In this document: positions 28,789-36,780 of the stretch, one piece after another
Layout of the letters: every line of letters begins with the position of its first letter
Numbering within the stretch: the stretch's first letter is position 1
Source of the DNA: Myxococcales bacterium
GTDB taxonomy: Bacteria; Myxococcota_A; Polyangia; Nannocystales; Nannocystaceae
Direction of reading: 5' to 3'
Assembly (NCBI GenBank): GCA_020633315.1
Contig: JACKDV010000001.1
Coordinates: 310,001-374,000, forward strand
DNA: 64,000 nt
Translations under genes and position numbers: made by a program
The notes under the pieces: model-generated
What the model was told of the DNA's origin: nothing
The model's database searches: none
The model's input: only the letters and a program-made list of their open reading frames with translations

Positions 28789-29886
28789 TCAGGCGTCGAC
28801 CAGCACCCTGGGCCCGCTCGCCAGCGCGGCCGGGCGCTGCGCCCGGGACTCGATCGTCTGGCCCTTGAGCGGCAGCGCGAGATCCTCGGGGTGGCCGTCG
28901 ACCGCGAGGTCGACGAAGGGAGCGGGCAGCGAGATCGGATCGTCGCGGCGCGTGAGGTGGAAGTGGATGTGGGGCCCCGAGCTGCGCCCGCTGTTGCCCA
29001 CCTCGGCCACCACCTGGCCGGCCTCCACTCGCTCGCCCACCTTCACGCGCACGCTGCCGGGGCGGGCGTGCCACAGCGAGGACTGCTCGCCGAAGCCGTG
29101 GTCGATGATCACCCCGTTGCCGCCGGCCTCGCCCATCACGCCGGGGACGTTGTCGGCGATGTCCTCGACCACCTCGACCACGGTGCCGCCCGCCGGCGCG
29201 AGCAAGGGCTGGCCGTAGCCGTAGAAGGACTCGTTGCGATCGCGGGGCTGCTGGGGCGCTCGGAAGCGGCCGTCGACGAAGCGCACGAGGTCGTAGGCGA
29301 AGCGCTGGGTGACGCTGCCGTGGTGGGCGTTGAGCTCGCGGGTGGGCCCGCCCTGCGCCACGCGCCACGGCCCCTCGGCGGGCACGTGGAAGCGGGTGAT
29401 GGGCAGGTAGTGCTCGGCCGGCGCATGCAGGTGCTCGATGAACACGTGCTCGCGCACCAGCAGGCGCTCGAGCTGGCGGGTGGGCGTGAGGGCGAGCTGC
29501 ACCAGCACGGGGGTGAGCACCTCGCGGGGGCCTCGGCCGCGGGCGAACACGACGAGGCCCGAGTACCAGAGCAAGCGCCCTTCCCGCGCGGTGTGCTCCT
29601 CCATGATCCCCTGCGGGGCGCCGTAGCGATCGCGGAGCTGCTCGGTGGCGTGGGCGAGGTCGGCCACGCCGAGGCGGTCGTGCAGGCGTGGGGTCATGTG
29701 GGCGGCGATCCGCTCCACCTCGCCGCTGCCGAGCGCGGCCACGATCTCGTCCACCTCGCCCACCAGCGCCGAGTGGGCTTGGGGATGGAGGGCCGCGGGG
29801 GGCACCGCCGGGCCTCGCGAGGCTCTCGCGCACCCTGCGGCAGCGAGCAGCACCAGCAGCGGCCAGGGCCGGGCGAGGGCGCGCAT
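28789..29886 (-). CDS. M23-family peptidase lipoprotein
   Basis: 365 residues. MRALARPWPLLVLLAAAGC is a lipoprotein signal. Residues 30-190 are an N-terminal domain with no recognised family (DUF3887-like in style). The C-terminal part is a LytM/M23 zinc peptidase: SVTQRFAYDLVRF supplies the metal-binding Asp, NGVIIDHGFGEQSSLWHARPGSVRVKVGERVEAGQVVAEVGNSG the central strands, and SGPHIHFHL the HxH motif. It may cut or bind peptidoglycan in the periplasm; the first-position metal His of typical M23 enzymes is not obvious, so activity is uncertain. Start ATG 29886 with CATGCT 6 nt upstream. Confidence 0.85.
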   Translation of the reverse strand: MRALARPWPLLVLLAAAGCARASRGPAVPPAALHPQAHSALVGEVDEIVAALGSGEVERIAAHMTPRLHDRLGVADLAHATEQLRDRYGAPQGIMEEHTAREGRLLWYSGLVVFARGRGPREVLTPVLVQLALTPTRQLERLLVREHVFIEHLHAPAEHYLPITRFHVPAEGPWRVAQGGPTRELNAHHGSVTQRFAYDLVRFVDGRFRAPQQPRDRNESFYGYGQPLLAPAGGTVVEVVEDIADNVPGVMGEAGGNGVIIDHGFGEQSSLWHARPGSVRVKVGERVEAGQVVAEVGNSGRSSGPHIHFHLTRRDDPISLPAPFVDLAVDGHPEDLALPLKGQTIESRAQRPAALASGPRVLVDA

Positions 29887-29892
29887 GGGGCC

Positions 29893-29898
29893 AGCATG
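29893..29898 (-). promoter_or_regulatory. -10-like CATGCT, 6 nt before M23 ATG
   Basis: Minus-strand CATGCT, 6-nt gap, ATG 29886. One base off TATGCT. Confidence 0.4.
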
Positions 29899-29955
29899 AC
29901 AGCGTGGTGGAGGACACGGAACCCATCGGCGGGCTCGTGCGTAGATGTCGACTCG

Positions 29956-30813
29956 ATGCCGCTCGGACGAACGACCCTGGTGCTCGCCGGCCTCGCCGGG
30001 CTGGGCGTGGCTGCGTTCCTCTCGGTCGACGAGCTCCAGGCCCGCGAAGGGCGCCCGGAGCCGACCGCCGTCGCGCCGAGCCCCGAGGCCGAGCCCGGAG
30101 TCGAGGCGGCCGCCATGGTGGCGGTGGAGGTCGAGCCCCGTCCCGAGCTCGTCGCGGCCGCGCCCGCCGAGCCCACGCCGGCGACCGACGAGGACGGAAG
30201 CGACGACGAGGACGGAAGCGACGACGAGGTGTGGGTGGGCCCGCCCGAGCTCATCGAGGACTGCGAGCAGAAGCTCGACGACGCCGGCATCACCTGGACC
30301 GCCTCGCGCTTGCCCGTGCACGAGACCAAGGGCGGGATCACCTGCGGCGCGCCCCAGGTGATCCGCTACCAGCGGGGTCCCGGCGAGATCTCGTGGGGCG
30401 GCAAGCCGCAGGTCACCTGCGGGGTGGGCCTGGCCCTCGCGCGGCTCGAGGCCATCGTGCAGGAGGAGGCCGAGGCTCACTTCGGTCGCCGCGTGAAGCG
30501 GATCAAGCACATGGGCACCTACAACTGCCGCGAGATGGCCAACTACCCCGGCTGGGTCAGCGAGCACAGCTACGCCAACGCCATCGACATCAAGGAATTC
30601 CAGCTCGTGGGCGGCACCACGATCTCGGTGCTCGACCACTACACCAAGAGCGACGAGGAGCCCACCACCAAGAAGGCCAAGTTCCTGCGCAGGGTGGCGC
30701 GGCGCCTGTACGACGAGCGGGTGTTCTCGGTGGTGCTCACCCCGTCGTTCGACCGGGCGCATCGCAACCACTTCCACCTCGACATGGCGCGCTACCTGGT
30801 CGATGGGATCTGA
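29956..30813 (+). CDS. extensin-like C-terminal domain protein
   Basis: 285 residues. A hydrophobic N-terminal helix (TTLVLAGLAGLGVAAFLSV) could be a signal or anchor. It is followed by an acidic, Ala/Pro-rich linker with the duplicated DEDGSD unit. From about residue 100, the Extensin_C domain shows LPVHETKGGITCGAPQVIRY, GGKPQVTCGVGLALARLE, MGTYNCREM, SEHSYANAIDIKEF and a final HRNHFHLDMARY. The SxHxxxxAxD and HNHFHxD pattern is the D,D-carboxypeptidase-like zinc site of this family, suggesting a cell-wall role like that of the divergent M23 gene, whose start is only about 70 bp away. TAGATG lies 8 nt before the ATG. Confidence 0.82.
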   Translation: MPLGRTTLVLAGLAGLGVAAFLSVDELQAREGRPEPTAVAPSPEAEPGVEAAAMVAVEVEPRPELVAAAPAEPTPATDEDGSDDEDGSDDEVWVGPPELIEDCEQKLDDAGITWTASRLPVHETKGGITCGAPQVIRYQRGPGEISWGGKPQVTCGVGLALARLEAIVQEEAEAHFGRRVKRIKHMGTYNCREMANYPGWVSEHSYANAIDIKEFQLVGGTTISVLDHYTKSDEEPTTKKAKFLRRVARRLYDERVFSVVLTPSFDRAHRNHFHLDMARYLVDGI

Positions 30814-30831
30814 GGGCGCGCCGCGGCGGCG

Positions 30832-31455
30832 CTACAGCAGGTAGCGGTGGATCAGCCGCGCCAGCTCGCGCTGGAAGGCCGGGTCGGCGAAGCGCTCGGG
30901 GTCGCGGCGCAGGGTGGTCCGCACCAGCCCCGAGACGGCGCGGCACAGGACCTGCGCGCTGAGCTCGGGGTCGGCGAGCCCCAGCGGCTCGCGGCGCTGG
31001 GCCAGCACCTCGGCCACCGCGGCCTCCACGTGGGCCCCGAAGCGATCGAGCAGCTCCAGGCCGTCCATCCGCAGCAGCAGCTCGTTGAACGCCCCGTGCC
31101 GCACCGGATGCGGCCGGTGCAGATCCACGATCGCCTCCACGATCACCTCCACCGCCGCCTCGGCCGAGGCCTCGCCCAGCTCGGCGAGCGTGCCCAGCAT
31201 GCGGGACGACACCTCGTCGAAGTGACGCTCGACCAGCTCGGCCACCAGCGCGTCCTTGGTGGGGAAGTACTGGTACAGCGAGCCCACGCTCACCCCCGCG
31301 CGCTCGGCGATGCGCGAGGTGGTGGTGCGCTCGTAGCCCTCGCTCTCCAAAACCTGAGCGGTGGCCTCGAGGATCGCGGCCACCGTCGCCTCGGAGCGGG
31401 CCTGGACCGGCCTACGGCGGCGCTTGGTGGGTTTTGCGGGGGCTCGATCGGACAT
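30832..31455 (-). CDS. TetR-family transcriptional regulator
   Basis: 207 residues. A basic arm (KPTKRRRRPVQARS) is followed by the TetR HTH ATVAAILEATAQVLESEGYERTTTSRIAERAGVSVGSLYQYFPTKDALVAEL. The C-terminal ligand-binding helical domain is of the AcrR type. It is divergent from the COQ4-like gene and probably represses it, itself, or both. The start ATG is part of a CATG palindrome that also supplies a possible start for the divergent gene. Confidence 0.9.
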   Translation of the reverse strand: MSDRAPAKPTKRRRRPVQARSEATVAAILEATAQVLESEGYERTTTSRIAERAGVSVGSLYQYFPTKDALVAELVERHFDEVSSRMLGTLAELGEASAEAAVEVIVEAIVDLHRPHPVRHGAFNELLLRMDGLELLDRFGAHVEAAVAEVLAQRREPLGLADPELSAQVLCRAVSGLVRTTLRRDPERFADPAFQRELARLIHRYLL

Positions 31456-31540
31456 GGCGGAACGCGAGTCGAAAACCGAGGGGAGGCGGCTCATCCTAAC
31501 CCCTGACGAGGCCCGGTCCCTGCCCCCGGGAAGCCCGAGC

Positions 31541-32218
31541 ATGAAACGGACGCTGAACCTGCTGCGCTTCGCTCGTACCTTCGTGTCGCTGGTCCGCGAC
31601 CCCGACCAGCTCGAGCGGGTGTTCGACCTGGGCGAGCGCGTGGCCCAGGGCGACCTGTTCGAGCAGATGCCGTGGCTGCGCGGGCGCCCGGAGATCGAGG
31701 GGCTCCTGCGGGGCCCGGTGCAACGGCTGCACCTCGACGTGGAGCGGCTGGCCTCGCTGCCGCCCGGGACGGTGGGGCGCGAGTATGCCGACTTCATCAC
31801 CCGCAACGGCCTCGATCCGGCGGCGCTCGACCACGCCACGGGCACCGGCTCGCTGGAGCGCTTTCGGATCCACCTGCAGGGCACCCATGACCTGTGGCAC
31901 GTGGCCACCGGCTTCGACACCGACGTGGACGGCGAGATCGGCCTGCAGGCGTTCTACTACGCGCAGCTCCAGGCTCCGCTGCCGCTCACCCTGATGTCGG
32001 CGGGGCTGCTCAACTCGCTGCTGCTGCAGCGCGGCAGCGGGCCGCGGCGGGTGGAGAAGCTGGTGCAGGGCTACCTCATGGGGCGACGGGCCGCGCCGCT
32101 GACCGGGCTTCCCTGGAGCGCGTGGTGGCAGCGGCCGCTGAGCGAGCTGCGACGAGCGCTGCGCATCGATCCCTCGCTGGCGCCCGACGACGTGGCCTCG
32201 GTGGGCACCGCGGCCTGA
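31541..32218 (+). CDS. COQ4-family ubiquinone-biosynthesis protein
   Basis: 225 residues, matching the usual COQ4 size. MKRTLNLLRFARTFVSLVRDPDQLERVF starts the helical fold. The family zinc motif HDxxH-x11-E is intact: His116, Asp117, His120 and Glu132 in THDLWHVATGFDTDVDGEIG. In eukaryotes COQ4 organises the coenzyme Q complex and has been linked to C1 decarboxylation of the ring. Bacterial homologues are few and mostly unstudied. An in-frame ATG at 31454 would add 29 residues but overlaps the divergent TetR start and leaves no promoter space. Confidence 0.8.
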   Translation: MKRTLNLLRFARTFVSLVRDPDQLERVFDLGERVAQGDLFEQMPWLRGRPEIEGLLRGPVQRLHLDVERLASLPPGTVGREYADFITRNGLDPAALDHATGTGSLERFRIHLQGTHDLWHVATGFDTDVDGEIGLQAFYYAQLQAPLPLTLMSAGLLNSLLLQRGSGPRRVEKLVQGYLMGRRAAPLTGLPWSAWWQRPLSELRRALRIDPSLAPDDVASVGTAA

Positions 32219-32308
32219 GCGAGCTGCGGACCGAGCGAGCTCCCGCGCCGGGGCGTCGCCGAAGCGGGGCGCCCCATCGTGGGCTCGTCAGCGCGGTGAT
32301 GGAGGCGA

Positions 32309-32314
32309 TATGAT
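32309..32314 (+). promoter_or_regulatory. -10-like TATGAT, 6 nt before ATG 32321
   Basis: TATGAT, 6-nt gap, ATG; no Shine-Dalgarno. Confidence 0.55.
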
Positions 32315-32320
32315 GCTCGA

Positions 32321-34104
32321 ATGTCGATGCGTCCCCTCGGCTTCGTGCTCGCGTGCCTGTCGCTGACCCTCGCCGCCTGCGGTGACGATTCCAGCCCCGG
32401 GACCTCCACCACCGCCGCGGGCGGCAGCGGCAGCACCGGGATGGCCGACGGCACCACCGCGGCGAGCACCGGCGGCCCGATGGGCACCACCGCGATGGGC
32501 GGCACCGGGGACTCGGGCTCGTCGAGCGGCACCAGCACCGGGATGGCCGATGGCGGCTCGGGGACCACCGAGGGCGGCAGCGAGAGCACCGGCGAGGGCC
32601 TGTGCATGCCCGACGAGCCCGGCTGCGGCTGCGACGGCATCGACGTGCCCGACATCGACGGCCTCGACGAGAACAACGACGGCATCGACGGCCTGGCCTA
32701 CTGCTCGGTGTTCGTGAGCGCGCTGGGGGGCGACGACGGCAACGGCGGGCTGAGCCCCGACGCTCCGGTGGCCACCCTCGCCCGCGGCATCGAGATCGCG
32801 CAGGGCTTCGACCCGCCGCGCGCGGTGCTGGTGGCCGAGGGCACCTACGTGGAGACGGTGACCGTGGGCAACGGCACCAGCATGTACGGGGGCTACGACG
32901 CGAGCTCGTGGACCCGCAACCTCCAGACCAACACCAGCACCATCGAGGGCACCCAGGCGCGCACGCTGATCGCCAACGACATCGACCTGCCCACCGAGAT
33001 CGACGGCTTCACCATCGTGGCCCGCGACTACGTGGGCGGCGGGCAGTCCACCTACGGGGTGTGGGTCCGCAATGCGATCGGCGGGCTGCTGCACCTGGAC
33101 TACTGCGAGATCGTGGGCGGCACGGCGGGCGACGGGGCCGACGGGGTCGACGGGGCGCCGGGTCCCAACGGCGGCGACGGGATGCCGGCCGACCAGGGCA
33201 CCCCGGGCGCGGGCGGAGCCTCGATGTGCGGCGCGACCGGGGGCACGGGCGGGCACGGGGACGTGTGCCCCTCGGAGAACGGCCTGCCCGGCTCGGCGGG
33301 AGGCGATCCCACCGCGGTGGGGGCGGGCGGCTCGGCGGGCTCGAGCAATTGCGACGGCTGCTTCGACGGGGCGAGCCCCGGGTCGCTGGGAGGATCGGGG
33401 GCGGTGGGCAGCAACGGCATGGCCGGGACGGCGGGCAGCGACGACGACGGCTCGTTCGGGGTGATGGGGCTGTGGCAGGCGGCCACCGGCAGTGACGCCT
33501 CCTTCGGCTTCAACGGCGGAGGTGGAGGCGGCGGCGGGGCGGGGGGCTTCGACAGCGATCCCTTCGGCTGCGACATCGACGGCAGCTCGGAGCCCTGCAG
33601 CGGCGGGGGCGGGGGCGGAGCCGCGGGCGGCTGTGGGGGCGGGGCGGCCTGGCGGGCAGCCCCGGCGGCGGCTCGTTCGTGGTGGTGGCGATCGACTCCG
33701 ACATCGAGGTCACCCACTGCGACCTCACCCTGGGCAGCGGCGGCCACGGGGGCGACGGCGGTGACGGGGGCGACGGCGGCCTGCCCGGATCGGCGGGCGC
33801 CGGTGCGCCGCCCTGCGCCTGCTCCAACTGCGGCGAGGAGCCCGAGCCCGGCGCCAACGGAGGCGGGGCCGGGGGCGGGGGCGGAGGCGGAGGTGGTCCC
33901 GGGGGCTGCGGCGGGGTCTCGATCGGCATCGCTTCGGTCGGGGTCACCAACGCGTCGACCTCGGCGGTGGTGGTTGGCGGCGGCGCGGCAGGGAGCCCTG
34001 GCACCGGAGGCCAGGGCGGCACGCGAGGCGACGGCATGGGCATCGACGCCCCCGACGGCACCACGGGCTGTCCCGGCGTGCTGGCGGATGAGGTCCTCTA
34101 CTGA
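32321..34104 (+). CDS. Gly-rich collagen-like/beta-helix lipoprotein with a -1 frameshift
   Basis: MSMRPLGFVLACLSLTLAAC is a lipoprotein signal; a Thr/Gly/Ser linker of about 70 residues follows. Then comes a parallel-beta-helix-like region (SPDAPVATLARGIEIAQGF, AVLVAEGTYVETVTVGNGTSMYGGYD, IEIDGFTIVARD-type strands) and very Gly-rich loops. The frame breaks in the G-run at 33641-33644. Upstream the frame ends GGCGGGG; sense coding (GGLAGSPGGGSFVVVAIDSDIEVTHCDLTLGSGG) resumes one base back and continues to TAG 34102-34104. One missing G restores 594 residues. It may be a sequencing or homopolymer error, slippage, or a real lesion. Likely a surface-exposed structural protein. Confidence 0.7.
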
Positions 34105-34110
34105 TCGGAT

Positions 34111-34130
34111 CGGCTCGAGGGATCGAGCCG
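34111..34130. terminator. hairpin between convergent genes (first of two)
   Basis: CGGCTCGA/TCGAGCCG perfect 8-bp stem with GGGA loop, directly after the Gly-rich lipoprotein gene. Confidence 0.5.
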
Positions 34131-34159
34131 TGGCGCGTCGCGCTCGAGCGACGTGCCAC
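34130..34159. terminator. hairpin between convergent genes (second of two)
   Basis: GTGGC-g-CGTCGC and GCGACG-t-GCCAC form an 11-bp stem with one internal mismatch and a 6-nt loop, facing the LysR gene end. Confidence 0.5.
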
Positions 34160-34177
34160 GCCCGGGCGCCGCGGCGG

Positions 34178-35074
34178 CTAGCGGCCGGTGCCGAGGGCCT
34201 CGGTGGCGAAGTCGAGGAACGCCCGCACCTTGGGCGCCTTGGCCTGCTGCGGCAGCACCAGCGCGAAGACCTCGGGCCCCGGGGCGGCGAAGGGATGCAG
34301 CACCTCCACCAGCCGCCCCTCGCGGATCGGCTCGTGCGCCATGAAGTCGAACACCTGCGCCACGCCCAGGCCGGCGAGGGCGGCCTCGACCAGGAGCTGG
34401 CCCTGGTCGAGGTCCACCCGCCCGGGCACCTCGATGGCCGCGGGCTGACCGGCGTCGTCGAGGAAGGTCCATGGCACCGCCTTGCCCCGCGGGCTGCGAA
34501 AGCGCAGGCACGCGTGCCCGGACAGCGCGGCGGGGCGATCGGGGGTGCCGTGGCGGGCGAGGTAGTCGGGCGCGGCCACGGTGGCCCAGCGCGGCGACAG
34601 CAGCTTGCGGGCCACCATGGTCGAGTCGGGCAGGGGGCCCACGCGCAGCGCCACGTCGATGCGATCGTCCACCAGGCGGCTGCGCCGATCGGTGAGGCGC
34701 AGGTCGAGGCGCAGCCCGGGGTAGCGGGCGGTGAAGCGGGGCAGACGGGCCAGCAGGAACGGGCCCAGCACGTGCGAGAGGGTCACGGTGAGCTCGCCGC
34801 GGGGCACCCGGCGCGCAGCCTCGAGCTCGTCGCGCCCCGCCTGCACGTGGGCCAGCGCGCCCTCGCAGTGGGCCAGGAAGCGCGCCCCCTCGTCGCTCAG
34901 GCTCACCCGCCGCGTGGTGCGATGCAGCAGCGCCACGCCCAGCTCGCCCTCGAGCCGCTTGATCGCCTTGCTCACCGCGGCCGGGGTCACCCCGAGCTGC
35001 TCGGCCGCCACCCGGAAGCTGCGGGCGCGCGCGGTGTGGACGAAGGGCAGGATGCCGTCGAAGGGGTCGGCCAT
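34178..35074 (-). CDS. LysR-family transcriptional regulator
   Basis: 298 residues. An N-terminal winged HTH (FVHTARARSFRVAAEQLGVTPAAVSKAIKRLEGELGVALLHRTTRRVSLSDEG) and a periplasmic-binding-protein-like effector domain are typical of the CrgA-like branch. ATG 35074 is chosen because it places the HTH at the N-terminus; the open frame extends further upstream but crosses the operator. Divergent from an oxidoreductase pair that it most probably controls through the dyad at 35085-35101. Confidence 0.92.
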   Translation of the reverse strand: MADPFDGILPFVHTARARSFRVAAEQLGVTPAAVSKAIKRLEGELGVALLHRTTRRVSLSDEGARFLAHCEGALAHVQAGRDELEAARRVPRGELTVTLSHVLGPFLLARLPRFTARYPGLRLDLRLTDRRSRLVDDRIDVALRVGPLPDSTMVARKLLSPRWATVAAPDYLARHGTPDRPAALSGHACLRFRSPRGKAVPWTFLDDAGQPAAIEVPGRVDLDQGQLLVEAALAGLGVAQVFDFMAHEPIREGRLVEVLHPFAAPGPEVFALVLPQQAKAPKVRAFLDFATEALGTGR

Positions 35075-35084
35075 GGACTCGATT

Positions 35085-35101
35085 ATCAACCACGAGTTGA
35101 T
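35085..35101. promoter_or_regulatory. LysR-type operator (T-N11-A dyad)
   Basis: ATCAAC-cacga-GTTGAT is a perfect 6-bp dyad with a 5-nt spacer that includes the LysR T-N11-A pattern. It lies in the AT-richer 128-bp divergent region between lysR and the NAD(P)-binding oxidoreductase gene, 10 bp upstream of the regulator start. Confidence 0.65.
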
Positions 35102-35202
35102 GAAGAAGGGAATCCGTCGATGTTGTTTCTTCGGCGGCCAGGGTCTAGCTTGGGCGGTGAGCGGGGCGAACGCCCGGCCGCAGAACAAGGACAACGAGAG
35201 CC

Positions 35203-35859
35203 ATGAAGATCGCAATACTCGGAACGGGAATGGTCGGCCAGGCCATCGGCAGCAAGCTCGTCGCCCTCGGGCACGAGGTGAGGATGGGCTCGCGCACGGC
35301 GGGCAACGAGAAGGCCGCGGCGTGGGTGGAGCAGGCGGGCAAGGGCGCCAGCGCGGGCACCTTCGCCGACGCGGCCGCCTTCGGCGAGCTGGTGTTCAAC
35401 TGCACGGCCGGCGTGGCCTCGCTGCAGGCCCTCGAGGCCGCGGGCGCCGACAACCTCGCCGACAAGATCCTGCTCGACCTGAGCAACCCGCTGGACTTCT
35501 CCCAGGGCTTCCCGCCCCGCCTGTCGGTGTGCAACGACGACTCGCTGGGCGAGCAGATCCAGCGCGCCTTCCCCCGCACCAAGGTGGTCAAGACCCTCAA
35601 CACCATGGCCAACCCGATCATGGTCGACCCCTCGCGGATCCCCGGCGACCACGAGGTGATCGTCAGCGGCGACGATGCCGAGGCCAAGGCCACGGTGAGC
35701 GGCTTCCTGCGCGAGCAGTTCGGGTGGAGCAAGGTGATCGACCTGGGGGGCATCTCCACCGCGCGCGGCACCGAGGCGTGGCTGCTGCTGTGGACGCGCC
35801 TGTACGGGGCGCTGGGCCACGCCGACTTCAACCTGCACCTGGCGATGAAGCCCCAGTAG
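35203..35859 (+). CDS. NADPH-dependent F420-reductase-like oxidoreductase
   Basis: 218 residues. MKIAILGTGMVGQAIGSKLVALGHEVRMGSRT is a Rossmann start with a Ser-Arg pair after beta-2 that favours NADP(H). FNCTAGVASLQALEAAG, LLDLSNPLDFSQGFPP and KTLNTMANPIMVDP match the NAD(P)-binding domain seen in F420-dependent NADP reductases and related bacterial proteins that lack F420. The substrate is unknown. It is the first of two oxidoreductases divergent from lysR, with 28 bp to the SDR gene. Confidence 0.82.
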   Translation: MKIAILGTGMVGQAIGSKLVALGHEVRMGSRTAGNEKAAAWVEQAGKGASAGTFADAAAFGELVFNCTAGVASLQALEAAGADNLADKILLDLSNPLDFSQGFPPRLSVCNDDSLGEQIQRAFPRTKVVKTLNTMANPIMVDPSRIPGDHEVIVSGDDAEAKATVSGFLREQFGWSKVIDLGGISTARGTEAWLLLWTRLYGALGHADFNLHLAMKPQ

Positions 35860-35887
35860 GGCACCACGGATCGAGGAGGACGCGACG

Positions 35888-36610
35888 ATGGACGAGCGGA
35901 TCGCAATCGTGACCGGGGGCAACCGCGGGCTGGGGCTCCAGACCTGCCGGGAGCTCGCCCAGCAGGGCTACCGGGTGGTGCTGGCCGCCCGCGACCCCGC
36001 CAAGGCCGAGGCGGCCGCGGCGGGGCTGCGCGAGGAGGGGCTGAAGGTGGAGGCGGCGGTGCTCGACGTCTCGTCGGACGCCAGCGTGGAGGCCTTCGCT
36101 CGCGACACGCTGGCGGGCCTGCCCCGCGTGGACGTGCTGGTCAACAACGCGGGGGCGATCTTCGAGGCGACCAACGATCGCGGCGACGAGGGCTCGGCCA
36201 ACCCCTTCGTGGTCTCGGCCGACACCGTGCTGCGCTCGGTGAGCACCAACTCGCTGGGGGCCTATCGCCTGCTGCAGCGAGTGCTGCCCCGCATGAACCA
36301 GGCCGGCTACGGGCGGGTGGTCAACGTCTCCTCGGGGATGGGCGCGCTCGAGGACATGGGCAGCGGGTGGCCGGCCTACCGGATCTCGAAGACGGCCCTG
36401 CACGCGGTCACGCGGCTGTTCCACAACGAGGCCGGCCACGGGGTGAAGGTCAACGCGGTGTGCCCCGGCTGGGTGCGCACCGACATGGGCGGCAAGGCGG
36501 CCACGCGCTCGATCCCCGAGGGGACCCGCGGCATCGTGCTGGCCGCCACCCTGCCCGCGGAGGGTCCGTCGGGGGTCTTCATGCGCGACGGAGCCGTGAT
36601 CGCCTGGTAG
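35888..36610 (+). CDS. short-chain dehydrogenase/reductase
   Basis: 240 residues. Classical SDR motifs: TGGNRGLG at residues 9-16, NNAG in VLVNNAGAIFE, the catalytic Ser in NVSSG, Tyr/Lys in YRISK, and the PGWVRTDMGG loop. The extra segment after NNAG and the sequence style resemble carbonyl-reductase-like SDRs. A GAGGAGGAC ribosome binding site precedes the ATG. Downstream of the F420-reductase-like gene in the LysR-controlled unit; together they may reduce and detoxify a reactive carbonyl or quinone (inference). Confidence 0.88.
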   Translation: MDERIAIVTGGNRGLGLQTCRELAQQGYRVVLAARDPAKAEAAAAGLREEGLKVEAAVLDVSSDASVEAFARDTLAGLPRVDVLVNNAGAIFEATNDRGDEGSANPFVVSADTVLRSVSTNSLGAYRLLQRVLPRMNQAGYGRVVNVSSGMGALEDMGSGWPAYRISKTALHAVTRLFHNEAGHGVKVNAVCPGWVRTDMGGKAATRSIPEGTRGIVLAATLPAEGPSGVFMRDGAVIAW

Positions 36611-36768
36611 GGGTGAGAAGGGAAGATCCGAGGGGCTCCCGTCGGACGCGCCCTGCGCGGAACGCTCCGGCCCGGGAGCCCGAACATGACCGAACGGAAG
36701 GGATGGCCACGGCGGCGCCCACAACGCCCGGTCGCAGGGCCGACCTGCGGAAGGGCCCCGACCGAGGC

Positions 36769-36774
36769 TAGAGT
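36769..36774 (+). promoter_or_regulatory. -10-like TAGAGT, 6 nt before J-protein GTG
   Basis: TAGAGT, 6-nt gap, GTG 36781. Confidence 0.5.
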
Positions 36775-36780
36775 GAAGCC

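Noticed and set aside
31454..31540. 29-residue N-terminal extension of the COQ4-like protein
   Set aside because: It would share the CATG start with the divergent TetR gene and leave no promoter; the family fold begins at MKRTLNLL.
34104..35206. Continuation of the Gly-rich lipoprotein frame to 35206
   Set aside because: After the frameshift point the original frame becomes Arg/Ala-rich shadow of the LysR gene; true coding resumes in the -1 frame and stops at 34104.
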